Counted from the first letter of the stretch, positions 25,345 through 38,712 are shown. The stretch is DNA of 64,000 bases from Pseudomonadota bacterium (GCA_023426545.1 JAFAAN010000040.1:69581-133580); one strand, 5' to 3'. Made by a program: numbers and translations. Notes: generated by a model from the letters alone, not told the origin.

Positions 25345-25762
25345 ATGCACGGGAGCAAACGCACGGGCGCGCTGGCCCGGATGATGGCGAAGCAGGCGAT
25401 GGCGCGGGGCGACCTGCATGCCCCCCGCGTGTCCATCCCGTGGCGTGCTCGAACATGTGACGAGCCGCTGGGGCGTGCTGGTGTTGATCGCGCTCCTGGA
25501 GGGCACGCACCGCTTCAGCGAGCTGCGCCGGAAGGTGGCGGGCGTGAGCGAGAAGATGCTGTCGCAGACGCTACAGGCGCTGGAGCAGGACGGCTTCGTG
25601 TACCGTGAGGTCCACCCGGTGATTCCGCCTCACGTGGAGTACCGCCTCACGCCCATGGGGGAAGAGGTTGCCACGCGCGTGGAGGTGCTCGCGGAGTGGA
25701 TTGAGGACAGCCTGCCTCGCATCCTGGAAGCGCGCGCCGGGTACGTACCGCGCAAGCGCTGA
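25345..25762 (+). pseudogene. HxlR-family redox-sensing regulator with a C6 frameshift near its start
   Basis: The winged-helix protein most like E. coli YtfH. In the second frame, residues CPSRGVLEHVTSRWGVL, GTHRFSELRRKV, VSEKMLSQTLQALEQDGF and PPHVEYRLTPMGEEV are intact to the stop at 25762. The conserved redox cysteine (CPSR) is retained. The N-terminal 27 residues (MHGSKRTGALARMM, ending ARGDLHAP) are encoded from the ATG at 25345 in another frame. The two join within a run of six Cs at 25420-25425; one C fewer restores a continuous product. Translation could also start at the ATG at 25418 and give a 114-residue protein with a whole DNA-binding domain, so it may still work. Confidence 0.75.
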
Positions 25763-25838
25763 TGGCCGCGTGCGAGGCCAGGGGGCCCTGGCGTCTCCCC
25801 CGGGGAAGGGGAGGCCAGGGCGCCGCCGTCACGGGGGC

Positions 25839-28079
25839 CTACCGCCTGCGGCGGACGCGGCCGAGCAGCGCCAGCGCCGCGAGCCCCAGGGCCTGGACGC
25901 CCGCTCCGCCGCCACTGCAGCCGCAGCCGCTGGGCGCGGCCCCGCCATCGTCCGTGGGCGGAGGTGGCGCCACGATTTGCAGCGACACGCTTCGCTCCAT
26001 CGTCTGGTTCGCCGAGTCCGTCACGCGCACCGTCAGCGGGAAGTTGCCGCTGACGGTCGGAATCCCGCTGAGCACGTAGGCGCCATCGCGCTGCTGAATC
26101 GTCATGCCGCCGGGCAGGGGGCCGTTGGCGAGGCTCCACGTGTAGGGGGCCCGGCCGCCCGTCGCGGTGAAGCGGGCCTCGTACGCGCTCCCCTGCGTCG
26201 CGGACGTGAGCGTGCCGCTGGAGATGCTCAGCACGCTCACCACGTCCACGCTGTACGTGCGCGCCGCCACGCCGCCGCGGGCATCACGCGCCCTCACGGT
26301 GACGGCCGTGCTGGCGGCCTGCGAGGGCGTGCCGGAGAAGGTGCCGTTGGGGAGGAACGTCAGGCCCGAGGGCAGGGTGCCCTCCAGCTCGAACGTCAAC
26401 GTGCCCGAGCCCCGCGCATCCAGGGTCACGAGGTAGGTCGCGCCCACCCGGAAGGGCGGGAGGCTCTCGGTGAGGATCGCTGGCTGCGGCCAGGGGCGGC
26501 GCGTGGCCACCAGCAACTGCTTTGCGCTCACCGCGACCACTGACGTCTCACCCGTCGCGAAGGACTCCGCCGTGTACGTGCCCCCCGCTCCTGTCGGGTG
26601 GGACGTCCATTCGCGGCCATCCGCCGACACGAGCAGCTCGAACGCGGGCAGCGCGGCCACGTCCTGCGGTGGGGTGCCCGTCCAGCTGACGACGAAGCTC
26701 TGGTCCACGAACGCCAGGAGCGGGGTCGGGGCGTCAGCGGGGACGTGAAGCCGGTCCACCCGCGTCCAGGTGCTGCCCAGGTCCTCGGAGAGATAGAAGC
26801 CCTCGGCGGGTGTCTGGGAGCGTGGGGCGCCGACCGGAGGAGGCATCGGCGCGGCCTGGGGGGCCTTCGCGAAGGTGAGGAAGCGGTTGTTGCCACCGGC
26901 GAGCTGAGGAAGGTCGAGCCCCGGCAGCGAGGTGGGCTCGAACAGCTCCCAGCCGGCGCCGCTCGCCCGCGGGCGCACCAGCGCGGGCGCGCTGGAGGGC
27001 GCGCTGCTCAGGGGGGAGGCCACGGCGAGGAAGCTCCCCTGGCCCGCGGCCATCATCACGAGGTCGTAGTTGCGGGAGACGCTCTCATCCGTCCAACGCT
27101 CGCCATCGGGGGAGGTGGCGATGAGGCCCGCGGTGCCCACCGCGGCCAGCCGGTTCCCGCTCAGGGCAATGGCCAGGAAGCGCCGGCCCTCCGTCTGCCC
27201 CAGGGGCGGCGGGTCCCGGTAGAGCGGGGTCCACGTCGACGCGTCGTCGGAGGAGACGACGATGCGGCCGTTCGACAGGCCCAGCCACCTGCGCTGGGAG
27301 TAGACCAGCCGCTCCACCTGGATGGGGTCCGTGGTGCCCGCGCTCACGGGCGTGAACGGCGTCCACGTGCGTCCTCCATCCGTCGAGCGCAGCAGCTCCG
27401 GGCTGCCGCTCGTCGTGGCCAGGAAGGTCCCATTGCCGTGCCACGCGCGCACCGCGGAGGGCGTCACGGCGGTGCCTTTCGAGAGCCCCGCCTCCCAGTG
27501 GTCGAAGGTGGTGGCGGGGGCCACGTTGACGTGGAGCAGGCGCTCCAGCCGCCCCGTGAAGCTCGCGGGCTCAGAGGGCGACGTCATGTCGCGGAACCCG
27601 CCCAGGTAGCGCACGCGGTACGCCCCCTGCGCGACGGAGGGGACTGGCAGCGACAGGTGCGCGGTCACGACGACGTTCGCGGTCCCCGGGGTGATGCGCT
27701 CCGACACGAGGCAGTGCCAGGCGGCACGGTCGACCGGCCAAGCGGCCTGGGCCTCACTGGCGAGCTCCGCCGAACCCACCTGCGCGGTGACCGACGCCGA
27801 GCCATCATATGTGTAGCTGCCCCCAGGTGCCTGCCAGCCTTCGGGCAGCGCGATGCACGCCACCATCTGCCCGTCACGCCCGCTGGAGTTCTCGGAGCGG
27901 AAGTGGACCTGGAGGTTCATGGGAACGGAGGTGCCGCTGCGCACGGTGCCTTCATGGCGAACGGTGCCGTCAGGGCTCTCCGTACCTTCATGGCTCACGA
28001 AGGCGGCTGGCTGACAGCCGGAAACCCACCACAGCGAGGCCCCCAGCAGGGCTCGCAGGAGATGATTGTGATTGAGCAA
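25839..28079 (-). CDS. Secreted lipoprotein-like MYXO-CTERM protein with photosynthesis/BNR-type repeats and Ig-like domains
   Basis: A roughly 746-residue exported protein. The N-terminal hydrophobic segment (LLRALLGASLWWVSGC) ends in a lipobox VSGC. Residues about 200-560 hold several BNR-like units (LLRSTDGGRTWTPF, IVVSSDDASTWTPL, LIATSPDGERWTDE, YLSEDLGSTWTRV) that suggest a beta-propeller. Two putative Ig-like domains follow (TLPSGLTFLPNGTFSGTP, GPLPGGMTIQQ). The end is a MYXO-CTERM tail: GCGCSGGG, a hydrophobic stretch, RVRRRR. In that family myxosortase cleaves near the Cys for surface display. No ATG precedes the signal; TTG at 28079 is my choice, with moderate doubt. Confidence 0.82.
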   Translation of the reverse strand: MLNHNHLLRALLGASLWWVSGCQPAAFVSHEGTESPDGTVRHEGTVRSGTSVPMNLQVHFRSENSSGRDGQMVACIALPEGWQAPGGSYTYDGSASVTAQVGSAELASEAQAAWPVDRAAWHCLVSERITPGTANVVVTAHLSLPVPSVAQGAYRVRYLGGFRDMTSPSEPASFTGRLERLLHVNVAPATTFDHWEAGLSKGTAVTPSAVRAWHGNGTFLATTSGSPELLRSTDGGRTWTPFTPVSAGTTDPIQVERLVYSQRRWLGLSNGRIVVSSDDASTWTPLYRDPPPLGQTEGRRFLAIALSGNRLAAVGTAGLIATSPDGERWTDESVSRNYDLVMMAAGQGSFLAVASPLSSAPSSAPALVRPRASGAGWELFEPTSLPGLDLPQLAGGNNRFLTFAKAPQAAPMPPPVGAPRSQTPAEGFYLSEDLGSTWTRVDRLHVPADAPTPLLAFVDQSFVVSWTGTPPQDVAALPAFELLVSADGREWTSHPTGAGGTYTAESFATGETSVVAVSAKQLLVATRRPWPQPAILTESLPPFRVGATYLVTLDARGSGTLTFELEGTLPSGLTFLPNGTFSGTPSQAASTAVTVRARDARGGVAARTYSVDVVSVLSISSGTLTSATQGSAYEARFTATGGRAPYTWSLANGPLPGGMTIQQRDGAYVLSGIPTVSGNFPLTVRVTDSANQTMERSVSLQIVAPPPPTDDGGAAPSGCGCSGGGAGVQALGLAALALLGRVRRRR

Positions 28080-28171
28080 GGGAGGGATGTCCTGTCGTGA
28101 TGCGAGAGTCTCGTGTCTACGGTTCCGCGTTGCCCGCGCGCCCGGCACACCCGGAGGCCGGGACCCGGACT

Positions 28172-29485
28172 TCACGGCTTGGCGAACAACTCCAGGGCCG
28201 CGGTGGTCAGCGTGGTGACGCCGGTGCGGAGCGTGCGCTCGCGGTCCGGCGCGAAGAGCGGCGAGTGCATGGAGGGCAGCGGCTCGCCCGAAGCCTGCGC
28301 CCGGGCATGCCGCTGCGGCTCCGTGGTGCCGAGCCACAGCAGCACGGCGGGGACGCCCGCTCGCCCGTACTCGGAGAAGTCCTCTCCGCCCATGACAGGG
28401 GGCGTCTCCTGGAGGTTCTGCGCGCCCAGGACGCGAGACACCGCGCCCACCATCCGCTGGGTGAGCGCCGGGTCGTTGAAGGCGGAGGGGGTGCCCTCGG
28501 TGATGACGATGTCGGGCGGGCGGGGGGCGGCCGAGGCCAGGGCCTCCGCCTTGACGATGCGGGCGATGCCGTCGAGCAGGGCCTGGCGGACCTCCGGCTT
28601 GTACGAGCGAACGGTGATGTCGAGCTTCACGTCGTCAGGGATGATGTTGTGCTTGGTGCCGCCGTGGATGGCGCCGACTGTCACCACGGCGGGCTCCAGG
28701 GGGCTCGTCTCCCGGCTGACGAGCGTCTGGAGCGACATCACGACGCGCGCTGCCATCACCACGGGGTCCACGGTGGTGTGGGGATAGGCCCCGTGTCCGC
28801 CCTTGCCGTAGAGGGTGATTTCGACGGCGTCCACGCTCGCCAACGCGTAGCCCGGCGTGTACTCCACCGTGCCCGCCGGGGCGGTGTTGACGTGGAGGGC
28901 CAGCGCGAAGTCGGGCTTGGGGAAGCGCTTGAACAGGCCGTCCTGGAGCATCTGCCGGGCGCCCGCGCCCAGCTCCTCCGCGGGCTGGCCCACCAGCATC
29001 AGCGTGCCTCGCCACCGGTCCTTCGCGCGGGCCAGCAGCGTGGCGGTGCCCAGCCATGACGTCATGTGGATGTCGTGGCCGCACGCGTGCATGACGGGGA
29101 TGGCCGCGCCCGCCGCGTCCTTCACCGTCTTCTTGCTCGCGTACGGCAGGCCCGTCTTCTCCTGCACGGGCAGTGCGTCCAGGTCCGTGCGCAGCATCAC
29201 CGTGGGGCCCTGGCCGTTGCGAAGCAGGGCCACCACGCCGTGGCCACCCACCTTGGGCGTGACCTCGAAGCCGAGCTTGCGCAGGCGCTCGGCCAGCTTC
29301 GCCGCGGTCCGGGCCTCCTGGTTGGACAGCTCGGGCGTCTGGTGCAGGTCGCGGTAGAGGGCATCCAGGTCGGGGTAGAGCGCGTCCAGGCCCCCCAGCA
29401 CGGGAGGCGTCTCCGCTGCGAGCGCGGCGCCGCCCGTCATGGCCAGCGAGAGGAGCAGCAGGGGAATCACGTGGGGACTCTTCAC
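28172..29485 (-). CDS. Secreted M20D-family amidohydrolase
   Basis: A 437-residue exported metallopeptidase-fold enzyme. A signal peptide occupies residues 1-23 with an ALAAE cleavage region. Dimetal motifs of the M20D group (hippurate/N-acyl-aminoacid hydrolases) are HACGHDIHMTS, GQPAEELGAGARQML, LALHVNTAP, the dimerisation motif GKGGHGAYPHTTVDP and the late GGEDFSEYGR. The physiological substrate is unknown; an N-acyl amino acid or peptide in the periplasm or medium is likely. It lies 92 bp upstream of the MYXO-CTERM gene on the same strand and diverges from a DUF418 gene. Confidence 0.88.
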   Translation of the reverse strand: MKSPHVIPLLLLSLAMTGGAALAAETPPVLGGLDALYPDLDALYRDLHQTPELSNQEARTAAKLAERLRKLGFEVTPKVGGHGVVALLRNGQGPTVMLRTDLDALPVQEKTGLPYASKKTVKDAAGAAIPVMHACGHDIHMTSWLGTATLLARAKDRWRGTLMLVGQPAEELGAGARQMLQDGLFKRFPKPDFALALHVNTAPAGTVEYTPGYALASVDAVEITLYGKGGHGAYPHTTVDPVVMAARVVMSLQTLVSRETSPLEPAVVTVGAIHGGTKHNIIPDDVKLDITVRSYKPEVRQALLDGIARIVKAEALASAAPRPPDIVITEGTPSAFNDPALTQRMVGAVSRVLGAQNLQETPPVMGGEDFSEYGRAGVPAVLLWLGTTEPQRHARAQASGEPLPSMHSPLFAPDRERTLRTGVTTLTTAALELFAKP

Positions 29486-29631
29486 GGGGCGGACTCCTGT
29501 CCGGCGGGGGGAGCGGCGCCACTACACCATACCCGCCAGAGCCGGAGGGGCGCGTCCGCACCCTTCCTCGATGATTGCGGGACGGATGAGACAAATTGAC
29601 GTCCCGTCGGCGGAGGGCGTCTGCTCTACGC

Positions 29632-30960
29632 ATGTCTGAACCTTCCACTCCTGGGTTGGGCGCCACGCCCGTGGCACGTCCGGTGGATGTCTCCGAGCGA
29701 GTCGTCTTGTTGGATGCCCTCCGTGGTTTCGCGCTGTGGGGCGTCTTCGTCTCCAACAGCCTCATGTGGCTCAGCGGCCGGGCCTTCCTGCCATCGGAGA
29801 AGGCCACGGCGCTGGCGAGCCCGGTGCTGGAGCAGGTGGTCAGCTCCATCTACCAGGTCTTCATCACGCAGAAGTTCATCTCCATCTTCTCGTTCCTCTT
29901 CGGCCTGGGGTTCTCCATCCAGTGGGCGCGCGCGGAGGCGCGGGGCACCTCCGCGGTGCCGCTCTACCGCCGGCGGCTGTTGGTGCTCTTTGGCATCGGG
30001 CTGGCGCACGCGCTCCTGCTGTGGACCGGCGACATCCTCCACACGTACGCGATGGTGGGCTTCCTGCTGATGGCCTTCCACGCGCGCTCCAACCGCACGG
30101 TGTTGTTCTGGGCGCTCGGGCTCGTCACGGTGATGCCCTTCCTGGTGCCGGCCGCCATCCGCTACGTCCCCGTCCTCTTGCATGGCGCGGAGGCCGCCGC
30201 GGAGGCTGTGAAGGCCAGTCAGGCCAGCGACAAGGCCCTGCGGGCGGACACCCTGGTCGCGCTGTCGAGCGAGTCGTTCTGGACGGCGCAGGTCGGCAAT
30301 GCGCGCTTCTTCGTGGAGAACTTCGGCGGCGGCGTCCGCCGGGTGCTCTGGATGAGCCTCATCCTGGGCCGCTTCCTGCTGGGCCTGCTCGCGGGACGCC
30401 TGTTGTTGCTTCAGAACGTGGAGGCCCATCGCGCTTTGCTGCGCCGGATTCTGGGCTGGGGCCTGGGCGTGGGCCTCGTCATCAACGGCGGTGGGCTGCT
30501 GGTGCACCGGCTGAGGAACGCGGGCGTGCTGGAGTGGGACAAGCAGGGGCCCTGGATGATGCTGGTCAACGGGGCCCAGGAGCCCGGCTACATCGCCATG
30601 GGCGCGGCCTACGTGGCCGCCTTCGCGCTGCTGTTCCAGCGCGACCGCTGGCGCCGGTGGATGGGCCTCCTGTCCCCCGTGGGACGCATGGCCCTGACCA
30701 ACTACCTGATGCAGTCGGTGGTGAGCATCTGGATCTACAACGGCTGGGGCCTGGGCCTCATCGGCACCCTGCCGCCGTCGCGAATCGTCGTCATCTGCTG
30801 CGTCGTCTTCGCCGGGCAAGTGGTCTTCAGCCACCTGTGGCTGGCGCGCTTCCGCTTCGGCCCGGCGGAGTGGCTGTGGCGCTCGCTCACCTACGGCCGG
30901 GCCCAGACGATGCGGCGTCCGTCCGGGGAAGGGGAGGCCCCGGGCGTCGCGGCCTCCTGA
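29632..30960 (+). CDS. DUF418 integral membrane protein
   Basis: A 442-residue polytopic membrane protein with roughly ten hydrophobic helices. The DUF418 and heparan-alpha-glucosaminide N-acetyltransferase-like start is recognisable in VVLLDALRGFALWGVFVSN and SFLFGLGFSIQWARAEARG. The C-terminal DUF418 part carries SPVGRMALTNYLMQSVVS and the final LARFRFGPAEWLWRSLTYG. Function is unproven in the family, although acyl transfer has been suggested. ATG at 29632 was taken over upstream in-frame codons because the first helix starts about 25 residues later. It converges with the DUF1111 gene (22 bp). Confidence 0.85.
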   Translation: MSEPSTPGLGATPVARPVDVSERVVLLDALRGFALWGVFVSNSLMWLSGRAFLPSEKATALASPVLEQVVSSIYQVFITQKFISIFSFLFGLGFSIQWARAEARGTSAVPLYRRRLLVLFGIGLAHALLLWTGDILHTYAMVGFLLMAFHARSNRTVLFWALGLVTVMPFLVPAAIRYVPVLLHGAEAAAEAVKASQASDKALRADTLVALSSESFWTAQVGNARFFVENFGGGVRRVLWMSLILGRFLLGLLAGRLLLLQNVEAHRALLRRILGWGLGVGLVINGGGLLVHRLRNAGVLEWDKQGPWMMLVNGAQEPGYIAMGAAYVAAFALLFQRDRWRRWMGLLSPVGRMALTNYLMQSVVSIWIYNGWGLGLIGTLPPSRIVVICCVVFAGQVVFSHLWLARFRFGPAEWLWRSLTYGRAQTMRRPSGEGEAPGVAAS

Positions 30961-30981
30961 CACGGCGCGCGGCGCGTCCGC

Positions 30982-32364
<1,383 letters not shown>

Positions 32365-32583
32365 CGAAGTGACTCCAGGAGAACCGGGGTGGAACGGACT
32401 GCGGTGGTACGGGGGCCGCATCCGCGCCCCAGTGCACCGTTCACGCCACACGCGCAGCCGCGCGCCGGCCCTCGGGACCTGGCGTCAGGCCGGGGAAGCG
32501 GACGCGGCGGTGTAGCGCGTCCCGCTACAAACGGGCGCGAGTTGTGCCTCGCGCCGCTACAGCCCGGGCCCGGAGGGCGGCGC

Positions 32584-33600
32584 TCAGGCGGGGGCCGAGG
32601 CTGCCGCCGCGGCGAGCCGCGCGTGAGCCTGCGCGGTCAGCTCGAACGAGCGCAGGCGCGCGCCATGGTCGTAGACCATCCCCGTCACCATCAGCTCGTC
32701 GACGCCCGTGAGGCGGATGAAGGCGTCCAGTCCCTGCTGGACGGCGTCGGGCCCGCCGACGACGGAGTACTTCAGCGCATGGTCGGCGCTCGCGCGCTCC
32801 AGGGGCGCGGCCACCGCGTCGATGTCATCGACCGGAGGCGGGAGCTGTCCGGGCGTGCCGCGGCGGAGGCGGATGAACTGCTGCTGCACCGAGGTGAAGT
32901 GGCGGCGCGCCTCCGCGTCCGTGTCCGCCGCGAAGACATTCACACACGCCATGGCGTAGGGCCGCTCGAGCCGGTCGGATGGTTTGAAGCGCTCGCGGTA
33001 GATGGCCAGGGCCTGGAGCAGGGCGTCCGGTGCGAAGTGGGAGGCGAAGGCGAACGGCAGGCCCAGCATCGCTGCGAGTTGCGCGCTGAACAGGCTGGAG
33101 CCGAGCAGCCAGATGGGCACCCTCAGGCCCGCGCCCGGCACCGCCTGGATGAGCTGCCCCGGCTCGGTGGGCTCGAAGTAGGACTTCAGCTCCACCACGT
33201 CCCGGGGAAAGGTGTCCGCGGGCGCGGCCAGGTCTCGGCGCAGGGCGCGCGCCGTCAGCGGGTCCGTGCCCGGCGCCCGGCCGAGCCCCAGGTCGATGCG
33301 CCCCGGGTAGAGCGTCTCCAGCGTGCCGAACTGCTCGGCGATGACGAGCGGCGCGTGGTTGGGAAGCATCACCCCGCCCGAGCCCACCCGGATGCTCCGC
33401 GTGCCACCAGCGACGTAGCCGATGACGACGGACGTCGCCGCGCTGGCGATGCCCGTCATGTTGTGGTGCTCGGCCAGCCAGAAGCGCTTGTAGCCCCATT
33501 CCTCCGCGTGCCGTGCCAGGTCGAGCGTGTTCCGGAGCGCGTCGGCCGCGGTGGAGCCCTGCGTGACGGGCGAAAGGTCGAGGAGGGAGAATGGAATCAT
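32584..33600 (-). CDS. Luciferase-like flavin-dependent oxidoreductase
   Basis: A 338-residue TIM-barrel enzyme of the LLM class. FSLLDLSPVTQGS at the start, AEEWGYKRFWLAEHHNM, IASAATSVVIGYVAGGT and GRIDLGLGRAPGTDP are hallmarks of the MsnO8 subgroup, often annotated as alkanal monooxygenase-like. Flavin (FMN with reductant) and an unknown small-molecule substrate are expected. The ATG at 33600 follows a GGAGGGAGAA site. A SpeE-like gene stops 10 bp upstream of it on the same strand, so the two may be co-transcribed. Confidence 0.86.
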   Translation of the reverse strand: MIPFSLLDLSPVTQGSTAADALRNTLDLARHAEEWGYKRFWLAEHHNMTGIASAATSVVIGYVAGGTRSIRVGSGGVMLPNHAPLVIAEQFGTLETLYPGRIDLGLGRAPGTDPLTARALRRDLAAPADTFPRDVVELKSYFEPTEPGQLIQAVPGAGLRVPIWLLGSSLFSAQLAAMLGLPFAFASHFAPDALLQALAIYRERFKPSDRLERPYAMACVNVFAADTDAEARRHFTSVQQQFIRLRRGTPGQLPPPVDDIDAVAAPLERASADHALKYSVVGGPDAVQQGLDAFIRLTGVDELMVTGMVYDHGARLRSFELTAQAHARLAAAAASAPA

Positions 33601-33610
33601 GGGGGCCCTA

Positions 33611-34294
33611 CTAACGCCGCCCCTGGGGTCTCCGCTTGCCCATGAACAGGGTGTGCCGCGTCCCCCGGTTGCCATGGGCCGCCGGGTGAAGGACCTGGAC
33701 GGTGAAGCCCGCCTGCTCCATGCGGCGCTCGAAGGCGGGCGCGGGGCCGGCGCTCCACACGCCCAGCAGGCCTCCCGGGCGCAGCGCCTGGACCGCGTGG
33801 GCGAGCCCCACGCGCCCATAGAGGCCGTGGTTGTCGGGGTGGGTGAGGGCGGTGGGGCCGTTGTCCACGTCGAGCAGGATGGCGTCATAGGCCCCCGACT
33901 GCCGGGCCATGTGCGCGCCCACGTCCCCTTCCACCACGGTGACGCGCGGGTCCTCCAGCGGGGCGCCGGCCAGCGGGGCGAGGAGCCCCCGGTTCCAGGT
34001 CACCACCGCGGGGAGCAGCTCCGCCACCGTGACACGGGCGTCGGGGCCCAGCCGGTCCAGCACGGCCCGCGTGGTGTACCCGAAGCCCAGGCCGCCCACG
34101 AGCACCCGGACGCTGCCGCGGCTCGCAAGCCCCGCGCAGCCCGCCTCCGCCAGCGCTTCCTCGGAGCCGTGCTGCCGGCTGGACATCAGCGTCTGCCCCC
34201 GCACGCGCAGGACGTACTCGTCTCCGCGCCGGGCCAGGGTGATTTCGCCCACGTCCGGGGCCTCTGCGTGCTCGAGCGTCTCCCAGGGCTTCAT
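33611..34294 (-). CDS. Spermidine synthase-like methyltransferase-fold protein
   Basis: A 227-residue protein with the Rossmann core of the spermidine synthase family. VRVLVGGLGFGYTTRAVLD is the nucleotide loop, VTVAELLPAVVTWNRG follows, and YDAILLDVDNGP is the acidic motif. It lacks the N-terminal beta domain of true spermidine synthases, so aminopropyl transfer is doubtful and a methyltransferase-like role is possible. It precedes the LLM oxidoreductase gene by 10 bp. Confidence 0.75.
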   Translation of the reverse strand: MKPWETLEHAEAPDVGEITLARRGDEYVLRVRGQTLMSSRQHGSEEALAEAGCAGLASRGSVRVLVGGLGFGYTTRAVLDRLGPDARVTVAELLPAVVTWNRGLLAPLAGAPLEDPRVTVVEGDVGAHMARQSGAYDAILLDVDNGPTALTHPDNHGLYGRVGLAHAVQALRPGGLLGVWSAGPAPAFERRMEQAGFTVQVLHPAAHGNRGTRHTLFMGKRRPQGRR

Positions 34295-34364
34295 GGCCGG
34301 GGCTCTTCTCGCGGCGCTGGCCCCGCGGCAAGCCCTGACGCCGGGCCGGGGCGCGCCCGCGGTG

Positions 34365-36989
<2,625 letters not shown>

Positions 36990-37117
36990 GCCTCCAACGT
37001 AAGAGTCGGCCACCCCTTGGCAAGCAGCGCCCGTGGCGCGCCGGTTTTGCTTGTCCTGAAAACGTTTGAATTCCTGGAAACTACCGGCTTTCCTCGGTGC
37101 TGGAGTTGCCAGGGCGT

Positions 37118-37753
37118 ATGATGACGGGTATAGGCGGCGCCCAATCCCCTGGGGGGCTGACACTGAAAGCGCACGGCGGCTATCTCGTACGACTCGAAAG
37201 CTTCGGCGGCCTGGAGCTGCTCCGGCTGGCGCGTGAAGCGCTGGCGCTCGACGGGGCCATGGGCGCGACGGGGCTGAAGGTGTCCGTCAACCGGCGCCGG
37301 AAGGTGGTCCGCCTCGCATACGTGGGGCCTTTCACGGCGGGGCGGCCGGGCGCGCACTGGTACGCGGCCCACCATGCGCTCCCCCGGCTGCTCTCCCGGG
37401 CGGCGAACGTCACCGTCCAGGCCTACGTCTATGATCCGGACGAGGGCGAGGAGGTCATCGCCTACGGCAACGGCCGCCGCGTGGGCGGTGAGCGCGTCGT
37501 CTACGAGGACGTGGAGCTGCCGGTGCCGCTGGACGAGATGGATGACGCGGCCTTCAAGTACATGCAGGAGCGCTGGCCCATGGGCCACCTGGCCTACGTG
37601 TTCGGCCTGACGCGCAAGGAGCTGCTGCGCCTCCACCGCGTGGCGCCGAGCCACGAGCTGGCGCTGGAGGGCAGGGACGAGGAGGGCGCCGCGTTCCTGG
37701 AGGCCCTGCTGCCCCCCTGCCAGGTGCCGCTCCCGGAGTCCGACACCCTCTGA
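37118..37753 (+). CDS. Conserved hypothetical protein
   Basis: A 211-residue soluble protein with no recognised domain. Visible features are a basic stretch KVSVNRRRKVVRLAYVGPF near residue 60, YVYDPDEGEEVIAYGNGRRVGGE in the middle and a C-terminal helical part (AYVFGLTRKELLRLHRVA) that could be a small helix-turn-helix-like unit. The start is ATG 37118 or 37121. It is divergent from clpB and converges with the membrane-protein operon at 37760. Codon bias at the third position is strongly G/C, as in genuine genes here. Confidence 0.65.
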   Translation: MMTGIGGAQSPGGLTLKAHGGYLVRLESFGGLELLRLAREALALDGAMGATGLKVSVNRRRKVVRLAYVGPFTAGRPGAHWYAAHHALPRLLSRAANVTVQAYVYDPDEGEEVIAYGNGRRVGGERVVYEDVELPVPLDEMDDAAFKYMQERWPMGHLAYVFGLTRKELLRLHRVAPSHELALEGRDEEGAAFLEALLPPCQVPLPESDTL

Positions 37754-37759
37754 GGCGGG

Positions 37760-38401
37760 CTACTCCGCCTGGGGCCCGTCCCGCACGGTGACCGCTTCGC
37801 GGACGCGCTCGCTGCGGAAGTACTGCCCGAGAATGGCGAAGGTGCCCGCGACCAGGGCCGTGGCGAGGACCGCGCCGCCGGTGCCGACGCTCGGGAAGAA
37901 GCTCCGGGCGAACTCGAGCGTGAGCTCGGGCGGCACGTTGGGGAGCAGGCTCAGCGACTCGGCCATGGTGTCGCCCATGCGCCGCGCAACCACGGCGAAC
38001 TGCGCGCCGTCCACGGTGCGCAGCACCGCCGCCAGGATGGCGGCCCGGCCGAGGATGCGCCGCATGCCGTCCCGGGGCAGGCCATAGGGCCGCAGCATCC
38101 GCGCCGAGGCGACGAAGACGAACGCGCACGCCACCGCCAGCAGGGCCATCAGCACGCCGCGAGGCTCGCGCATGGGCTCCAGGGCCGCGTAGTACGTCTC
38201 GATGAGCCGCTGGTAGAGCTCCGCGCTCTCCGCCGCGACGGCCGCGCCCTGCTCCAGGTCGCGCGAGCGCGACTCGAAGAGGTGGACCATCCGGGAGGCC
38301 TCGACGAGGGCGTTCCAGCCCGTGAAGGCGGAGAACACCATGCCCAGCATCGCCGCGAAGCGGATGCCTCCGGGCAGGCTCTTCTTGCGCGGGTCCGTCA
38401 A
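37760..38401 (-). CDS. Membrane protein, last gene of a three-gene unit
   Basis: A 213-residue protein with about four to five hydrophobic segments (FAAMLGMVFSAFTGW, VLMALLAVACAFVFVASA, AAILAAVLRTVDGAQFAVV, AVLATALVAGTFAIL). The start is TTG at 38401, overlapping the DUF1844 gene stop as TTGA, so translation is probably coupled. The domain is not recognised. It is expressed with the DUF1844 protein and the acidic protein upstream. Confidence 0.7.
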   Translation of the reverse strand: MTDPRKKSLPGGIRFAAMLGMVFSAFTGWNALVEASRMVHLFESRSRDLEQGAAVAAESAELYQRLIETYYAALEPMREPRGVLMALLAVACAFVFVASARMLRPYGLPRDGMRRILGRAAILAAVLRTVDGAQFAVVARRMGDTMAESLSLLPNVPPELTLEFARSFFPSVGTGGAVLATALVAGTFAILGQYFRSERVREAVTVRDGPQAE

Positions 38402-38712
38402 CGCTTGCTCGCCTCCACGTAGCGCAGGCGGAGGTCCGCGAGGAGCCCATCGAAGAGCTTCTCCTCCTCCGCCGTGAGGTTGCCGCGCGTCTTCTGGCGC
38501 AGCATGGACAGCAGGTCCAGGTTCTGCCGGGCCAGCGGCAGGTCCTTCTCCATCTGGCCCGTCTCCGGATTGGGGGCACCTCCCAGGTGGATGAGCACCG
38601 CGGTGCCCAGCCCCACGATGAAGGTGCTGAAGGAAATGGACTCCTCGGACGCGGAGCGCGCTTCCCCCCGCATCACGAAGGTCTCGCCGCGCTTCTCGTC
38701 CCCGGAGCTCAT
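38398..38712 (-). CDS. DUF1844 domain protein
   Basis: A 104-residue protein matching the DUF1844 family: FSTFIVGLGTAVLIHLG, NLDLLSMLRQKTRGNLTAEE and DLRLRYVEAS. A single hydrophobic segment near residue 40 may lie at the membrane. Function is unknown. It overlaps the upstream acidic gene by 4 bp and the downstream membrane gene by 4 bp, which ties the three products together. Confidence 0.82.
   Translation of the reverse strand: MSSGDEKRGETFVMRGEARSASEESISFSTFIVGLGTAVLIHLGGAPNPETGQMEKDLPLARQNLDLLSMLRQKTRGNLTAEEEKLFDGLLADLRLRYVEASKR

Noticed and set aside
36990..37117. A possible heat-shock promoter or CIRCE element upstream of clpB
   Set aside because: No TTAGCACTC-N9-GAGTGCTAA repeat and no convincing -35/-10 pair could be found in the 128-bp gap.
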